Shown one piece after another: positions 60,278-64,000 of a DNA stretch of 64,000 nucleotides. The stretch lies in contig CAXXEH010000003.1 of assembly GCA_963677935.2 (NCBI GenBank), forward strand, positions 2,108,001 through 2,172,000, in the 5' to 3' direction. The notes under the pieces are model-generated. The model searched no databases. It saw only the letters and a program-made list of their open reading frames with translations, and had not been told where the DNA came from. The DNA comes from JAAFHB01 sp963677935 (GTDB taxonomy: Bacteria; Bacteroidota; Bacteroidia; Bacteroidales; Prolixibacteraceae). A program made the translations under genes and the position numbers. Every line of letters starts with the position of its first letter. The first letter of the stretch is position 1.

Positions 60278-61324
60278 ATGGAACTATTAATTGGATTTGT
60301 ACTGGTGATTCTTGCCGGACTGGGTACGGGTACCGCAGCATGGCCTTTGAAAAAGATTAAAGAATTTCGTTTTGAACAATATTTGTTTGTATTTGCGTTT
60401 ACCGGGTTGATTTTCTTTCCCTGGTTAGTTGTTTTATTTAATGTCCCCGATCTGTCTTCTGTAATTGCAGGTGTCGGATTAAAACCGTTATTGATTTCCA
60501 ACTTGCTTTCAATGAGTTGGGGCATTGCCAATGTCCTTTACCTGGTATGCGTCATTAGGATTGGCGCAGCCCTTACCGGAGCTGTTTTGTCTGCGCTGGG
60601 GATGTCTGTTGGAATCGTTATGCCAATGGTTTTAAAAGGGAGCGGTTTATTTAGTCATGCTCCTGATCTGATGTCTAAACCAGGACTTTTTATTTCAATT
60701 GGTATTCTGATCATAATTGCTGGCATAATCCTGGTGAGTTTTGCCGGTTTTGAAAGGGAAAAAGTTTTAAATGCCGGGAAGGATCACACTAAACCAGGAC
60801 AACCATCTGGGAGTTTTCTGAAAGGATTGCTACTTGTGGTATTAGCCGGCATTCTTTCCAGTGGTCTTTCACTTGCATTTGTTTACAGTCAGGGCCCTGT
60901 AATAGAACAAGTTAAATTACAAGGAACTGATGATGTAACGGCTAATATTACAGTCTGGGCATTGGGCGTTTTTGGTGGAGCATTGATAAACGTGTTTTAT
61001 GCTGTTTATTTAATGACCAAAAAAGGGACCTGGAAGCTGTTATTTTCCAGAAAGGATGAACTTTTATATGGAACAATTATTGGTCTCCAATTTTTCATAT
61101 CGATTGTGTTTATGGGACGGGGAATGGTATTTCTGGGAGCCCTGGGGGCATCAGTTGGATTTGGGATTCAACAATCCATGCAAGTTGTGGGCAACCAGCT
61201 TGTCGGATTCGCCGGAGGTGAATGGAGAGGTGTAAATGGAAAACCCAGAAAAATGATGTACTTTGGTCTAATCATAATTTTTATTGCAGTAGTCATTTTT
61301 TCTTATTGTAATACAATTAGTTAA
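60278..61324 (+). CDS. RhaT-type L-rhamnose/6-deoxyhexose permease
   Basis: The 348-residue inner-membrane protein has about ten hydrophobic segments and the drug/metabolite-transporter fold of the L-rhamnose-H+ symporter RhaT: LAGLGTGTAAWPLKKIKEF at the N-terminus, SMSWGIANVLYLVCVIRIGA, ALTGAVLSALGMSVGIVMP and QQSMQVVGNQLVGFAGGEWR near the C-terminus. The family carries 6-deoxy-L-hexoses. In this fucosidase-rich locus it most likely imports L-fucose or L-rhamnose released in the periplasm. It is the only inner-membrane sugar carrier in the window. Confidence 0.88.
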   Translation: MELLIGFVLVILAGLGTGTAAWPLKKIKEFRFEQYLFVFAFTGLIFFPWLVVLFNVPDLSSVIAGVGLKPLLISNLLSMSWGIANVLYLVCVIRIGAALTGAVLSALGMSVGIVMPMVLKGSGLFSHAPDLMSKPGLFISIGILIIIAGIILVSFAGFEREKVLNAGKDHTKPGQPSGSFLKGLLLVVLAGILSSGLSLAFVYSQGPVIEQVKLQGTDDVTANITVWALGVFGGALINVFYAVYLMTKKGTWKLLFSRKDELLYGTIIGLQFFISIVFMGRGMVFLGALGASVGFGIQQSMQVVGNQLVGFAGGEWRGVNGKPRKMMYFGLIIIFIAVVIFSYCNTIS

Positions 61325-61340
61325 CTAAAATAGGAATTGC

Positions 61341-62192
61341 ATGCCAATAAAAAGGTCACTTACAGTGGGTGAAATAAAAAAAGACAAATTGCCCTATCCA
61401 TGCAAGAACTTAAATTACAGCGTTTTGAATCCGTCACGACGTGAATTTCTCCAACGCTCTGCCTCCGTGCTTAGCGCTACCGCAATAGCGCCTGGGTTGC
61501 TGGCTACTGAGACGCTCACTGTAGCAGCCCCATCCAAAGGAACAGGAAATGAGCGGTTGATCTGGGCCAATCTCATTCATCTTTCCTATAACATGTGGTG
61601 CGTCCGTCTTCCCAATTTCTGGGGCAATTACACCCGCGAACAGCTGCACTACGTTCAGGTATCTGATTTTGGAAAACCCCGCTTTTTCCATCTCGGTTAT
61701 GATGAAGAAACAGCTGGAAACCAGAAAGCTTATTCTATATCTATTGTTCGCCAACACGAATTATGGTGGCACGATTTCGAATTCTTTCATACTACTGTTC
61801 AGGCCCAGGGGTGCCAGCCATGGATATGGTCCGATTATGCCTGGGGACACCCGGAAGAGTTTTACGAAAAAATGCCAAAAGATGTTCTCCAAAGCAACTG
61901 GTACAACAGTCTGGACTTTGACAAAACAGAAGGGAAATATATCAAAACATTCCATGAATTAGAGCAGCATGGCTTCGATCAGATTCCAACCGGCTCCAAC
62001 TGGGACTCCCCGCTCAATTTTGGGGAACTGGTGGATTGGTGCCGGAAAGAAACCCCCGGTCCACGCCTAACGGGATTTCTTCAAACCCCTTGGTATCCAA
62101 CCCTTGAACCCTTCCGTGACAAGCATCTCCAGACAATTGAAAATGTTGCTGGAGCCATTCTAAAATATGAATACCAATCAATATTAAAATAA
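61341..62192 (+). CDS. Tat-exported TIM-barrel-like protein with probable internal deletion
   Basis: The 283-residue protein has a twin-arginine signal preceded by about 30 residues (PSRREFLQRSASVLSATAIA, then PGLLA). After GNERLIWANLIHLSYNMW it jumps quickly to FGKPRFFHLGYDEETAGNQK, HELWWHDFEFFH, QPWIWSDYAWGHPEEFYEKM, PKDVLQSNWYN and FDQIPTGSNWDSPLNFGE. From memory, Tat-exported relatives in other phyla have some 120-140 more residues of barrel between those points, including an early acidic strand end. The missing piece and the odd joining segment (CVRLPNFWGNYTREQLHYVQ) suggest a deletion that kept the frame. It may be non-functional. The function of the full-length family is not known to me. 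Confidence 0.6.
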   Translation: MPIKRSLTVGEIKKDKLPYPCKNLNYSVLNPSRREFLQRSASVLSATAIAPGLLATETLTVAAPSKGTGNERLIWANLIHLSYNMWCVRLPNFWGNYTREQLHYVQVSDFGKPRFFHLGYDEETAGNQKAYSISIVRQHELWWHDFEFFHTTVQAQGCQPWIWSDYAWGHPEEFYEKMPKDVLQSNWYNSLDFDKTEGKYIKTFHELEQHGFDQIPTGSNWDSPLNFGELVDWCRKETPGPRLTGFLQTPWYPTLEPFRDKHLQTIENVAGAILKYEYQSILK

Positions 62193-62198
62193 ATTACC

Positions 62199-63479
62199 AT
62201 GACATTAATGAAACGTAGATCTTTTGTGAAAAGTACAGCAGCTGTTTCAGCCTTTTCCATTTTAAAACCGGATATCGCATTTGGTTCCAAAAACAATTCT
62301 GCTATCCGGATGGGATTCATCGGATGCGGCCATAGGGGCACCGGCGTTATTAAGGCAATGTCTTCAAACACAAATATCCATATTCTGGCATTGGCAGACC
62401 TGTTTGACGACAAATTAGTGCTCGCCAGGGAAACTTTAAATAAATGTAATGCCACAAAAGGATTGACCGAAATCCCAAAAGAAAATATATTCCGGGGCTC
62501 AAATGCCTATCTTAAATTATTGGATAACAAAAATATAGATGCAGTCCTGATTGCTACTCCCGCCTATGCACATCCACTTATTTTGGAAGCAGCAGTTGCC
62601 GCAGGGAAACATACCTATTGCGAAAAACCAGCTGCTATTGACATCGATGGTTGCAAAAGAATTCTTAGGGTGAGCGAAAATTCAAATGGTAAACTCAGCA
62701 TGGTTATTGGCTTTCAGATTCGCTATGCAACACCTTATGTTGAAATGGTTAAAAGAATCCATCGGGGTGACATTGGCGATTTGATCAGTGCTCAGATTTA
62801 TTACTTTTCTTCGGGTATACCACTCAATCCACATACGGGAATGTCGTATGATGAAGCACGCATCCGAAACCATTTTCATTTCAATGAACTTTCCGGAGGA
62901 ATATTGTTAGATCAGGCTATTCACGTCATCGATGTTTGTAACTGGGCTTTGCAAGGTACGCCTCTTCATGCAATTGGCGCCGGTGGAAAGAAAGGTTGCA
63001 TGGATTTTGGGAATGCCTGGACAAACTATCAGGTTCTTTACAAATATCCGAATGATGTCAATGTAAGCGTTCATTCAACACAGCTTGGCAACAGCTTTGG
63101 CGATGTGTGTGCAAGGTTTGTCGGAACAAAAGGTATTGCCGAAGCACATTATTCGGGCGGAGTTTTTATTAGTGGTGAAAATGAATGGGACTCAGGAGTG
63201 TTAAGAAGTGCCGTTGCGCTTACCCCTCAGCAAATTGCGTCAGGAACCTCAAGCTCATCTCTTGACGATGCCGACAAGAATAAAGGAAAATCATTTATTA
63301 ACAGCATAGTGACAGGTCAATATATCAATCAGCTTCGGCCTGCGTGCGATTCAACCCTGACTGCCATTCTGGGAAGAGAGGCTGCAACGAGACAAGAACT
63401 TGTTAAATGGGATGAGATTGATTTATCAACAGAAAAAATTGATCCCCAATTAGATTTGACCCAATTCGATAAAAAATAA
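62199..63479 (+). CDS. Gfo/Idh/MocA-family oxidoreductase with Tat-like signal
   Basis: The 426-residue protein begins MKRRSFVKSTAAVSAFS (a twin-arginine signal), then the NAD(P)-binding GxGxxG of MGFIGCGHRGTG (residues 38-49), the family signature YCEKPAAIDIDGCK (CEKP at 141-144) and a C-terminal alpha/beta domain with GGILLDQAIHVIDVCNWALQ. Exported members of this family in Bacteroidota are common in PULs. Some act as retaining glycosidases through NAD-assisted chemistry (GH109, GH179-like) and others as sugar dehydrogenases. An NAD-dependent glycosidase role is therefore open. The gene starts 6 bp after the preceding stop. Confidence 0.85.
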   Translation: MTLMKRRSFVKSTAAVSAFSILKPDIAFGSKNNSAIRMGFIGCGHRGTGVIKAMSSNTNIHILALADLFDDKLVLARETLNKCNATKGLTEIPKENIFRGSNAYLKLLDNKNIDAVLIATPAYAHPLILEAAVAAGKHTYCEKPAAIDIDGCKRILRVSENSNGKLSMVIGFQIRYATPYVEMVKRIHRGDIGDLISAQIYYFSSGIPLNPHTGMSYDEARIRNHFHFNELSGGILLDQAIHVIDVCNWALQGTPLHAIGAGGKKGCMDFGNAWTNYQVLYKYPNDVNVSVHSTQLGNSFGDVCARFVGTKGIAEAHYSGGVFISGENEWDSGVLRSAVALTPQQIASGTSSSSLDDADKNKGKSFINSIVTGQYINQLRPACDSTLTAILGREAATRQELVKWDEIDLSTEKIDPQLDLTQFDKK

Positions 63480-63528
63480 CAAGGTCATTGATTCGCGGAA
63501 AATCTGCCAGCTGCAAGTTGCCAATTAC

Positions 63529-63544
63529 TCCCGAAGCTTCGGGA
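63529..63544. repeat. 16-bp perfect palindrome tcccgaagcttcggga
   Basis: The self-complementary 16-mer lies in the 126-bp gap between the Gfo/Idh gene and the last gene. It has no T-run, and no matching copy was noticed elsewhere in the window. It could be a REP-type element or a weak transcription stop; the sequence does not settle it. Confidence 0.5.
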
Positions 63545-63605
63545 CAACGAGTGCTAAATTTATATTATCCATAGTAAACGTCGTAGAACCACAAATTATA
63601 TACAA

Positions 63606-64000
63606 ATGAACCGGATAAAATACCTACTACTTATTTCAATTGTTCTGGTAATATCAAACATCTCTTTTTCAGCAGAAAATAAACCAATCGCAAATGACTC
63701 CGTGAAACTGAACAATATTTCGTTTGGTGTAATCGTCAGTGGGAATAAACCAGAAGAAGAGTTTAAGCGGATTAAAGAGCTTGGATTTTCCCATTGTCAA
63801 TTGGCTGTTTCCGAATATTCGCCAGAATTGGCCAGGAGATTAATTGAATCAATGGAGAAATACAAAGTCCATCCAACGACACTAATTTGCATGGGGCCCG
63901 GGAAATATGCATGGAATTTTACATATGGTCCGGCAACGATTGGGCTGATCCCCCGGGAATTCAGAAAAGCACGGATTAAACGGTTACACGAGGGGATTGA
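63606..64000 (+). CDS. Sugar phosphate isomerase/epimerase-like protein, partial (N-terminal part)
   Basis: The frame starts at ATG 63606 and runs off the right edge after about 131 residues. A signal peptide (MNRIKYLLLISIVLVISNIS) is followed by SFGVIVSGNKPEEEFKRIKE, LGFSHCQLAVSEYSPELARRL and a strand-turn HPTTLICMGPGKYAWNFTYG. This is typical of AP-endonuclease/xylose-isomerase-like TIM barrels seen next to Gfo/Idh oxidoreductases. The active site lies beyond the window, so activity is not assigned. It continues the plus-strand PUL. Confidence 0.7.
   Translation, partial: MNRIKYLLLISIVLVISNISFSAENKPIANDSVKLNNISFGVIVSGNKPEEEFKRIKELGFSHCQLAVSEYSPELARRLIESMEKYKVHPTTLICMGPGKYAWNFTYGPATIGLIPREFRKARIKRLHEGI

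Noticed and set aside
15533..64000. Fucoidan (sulfated fucan) PUL
   Set aside because: No sulfatase or sulfatase-maturation gene is present in the window, and no GH107/GH168-type endo-fucanase is recognised.

Overview
The window looks like a chromosomal segment from a member of the Bacteroidota. The evidence is a SusC/SusD pair, an ECF sigma factor with a FecR/DUF4974 anti-sigma factor, promoter-like TAnnTTTG boxes, mostly weak Shine-Dalgarno sequences and many SPII lipoproteins. An environmental anaerobe or facultative anaerobe of the Marinilabiliales/Prolixibacteraceae type would fit, but this placement is an inference from gene style, not a proven assignment.

Bases 1-5300 are a mixed, partly degraded region, almost all on the minus strand. 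It holds a truncated C5-cytosine methyltransferase with a Vsr mismatch endonuclease, a 1.4 kb array of three ~490-505 bp non-coding repeats with REP-like hairpins, an OmpA-type lipoprotein, a 17-bp-arm palindrome, a VapC-type toxin with its small partner, and a broken gene remnant.

Bases 5300-15000 form a sulfur and metal-cofactor region. A SufS-type cysteine desulfurase with a ~140-residue N-terminal extension sits next to the C-terminal half of a family 2A (SrpI) encapsulin shell gene; the shell gene has lost its N-terminal half. Just upstream are the first codons of a different gene (GNAT/hemolysin-like) and a frameshifted relic of a LuxR-type regulator with its terminator. Next comes a four-gene minus-strand operon (ABC ATPase without a permease, HypB/G3E-like GTPase with Cys pairs, NifS-type desulfurase, 4Fe-4S protein), which reads as a metallocluster assembly system of unknown target. 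Crp/Fnr and Rrf2 regulators are divergently transcribed from it. O-acetylhomoserine sulfhydrylase (MetY) and an intact NarL/LuxR response regulator follow.

Bases 15533-64000 are one very large polysaccharide utilization locus (PUL), all on the plus strand and running off the right edge. It starts with sigma factor, anti-sigma factor, SusC (with an STN signalling domain) and SusD, then a terminator. After that come about 16 secreted enzymes or enzyme-like proteins: four GH29 fucosidase-like, two GH95, one DUF5703/GH95-like, one GH127-like, two GH36, one GH2, three paralogous beta-propellers, three paralogous beta-helix proteins and several TIM-barrel or propeller proteins of no known family. 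It closes with a likely catabolic module: mutarotase-like protein, SDR dehydrogenase, UlaG-like metallo-hydrolase (possible lactonase), RhaT-type sugar permease, a Tat-exported protein with a probable internal deletion, Gfo/Idh/MocA oxidoreductase and the start of a sugar isomerase/epimerase-like gene.

Taken together the PUL suggests attack on a glycan rich in L-fucose and/or L-galactose with alpha-galactosyl and L-arabinofuranosyl-type decorations. I see no sulfatase, so an unsulfated fucose/galactose polymer is more likely than algal fucoidan. The freed deoxy-sugar would be imported by the RhaT-like permease and oxidised through a non-phosphorylating dehydrogenase/lactonase route. Several enzyme families here have been expanded by local duplication with later recombination.
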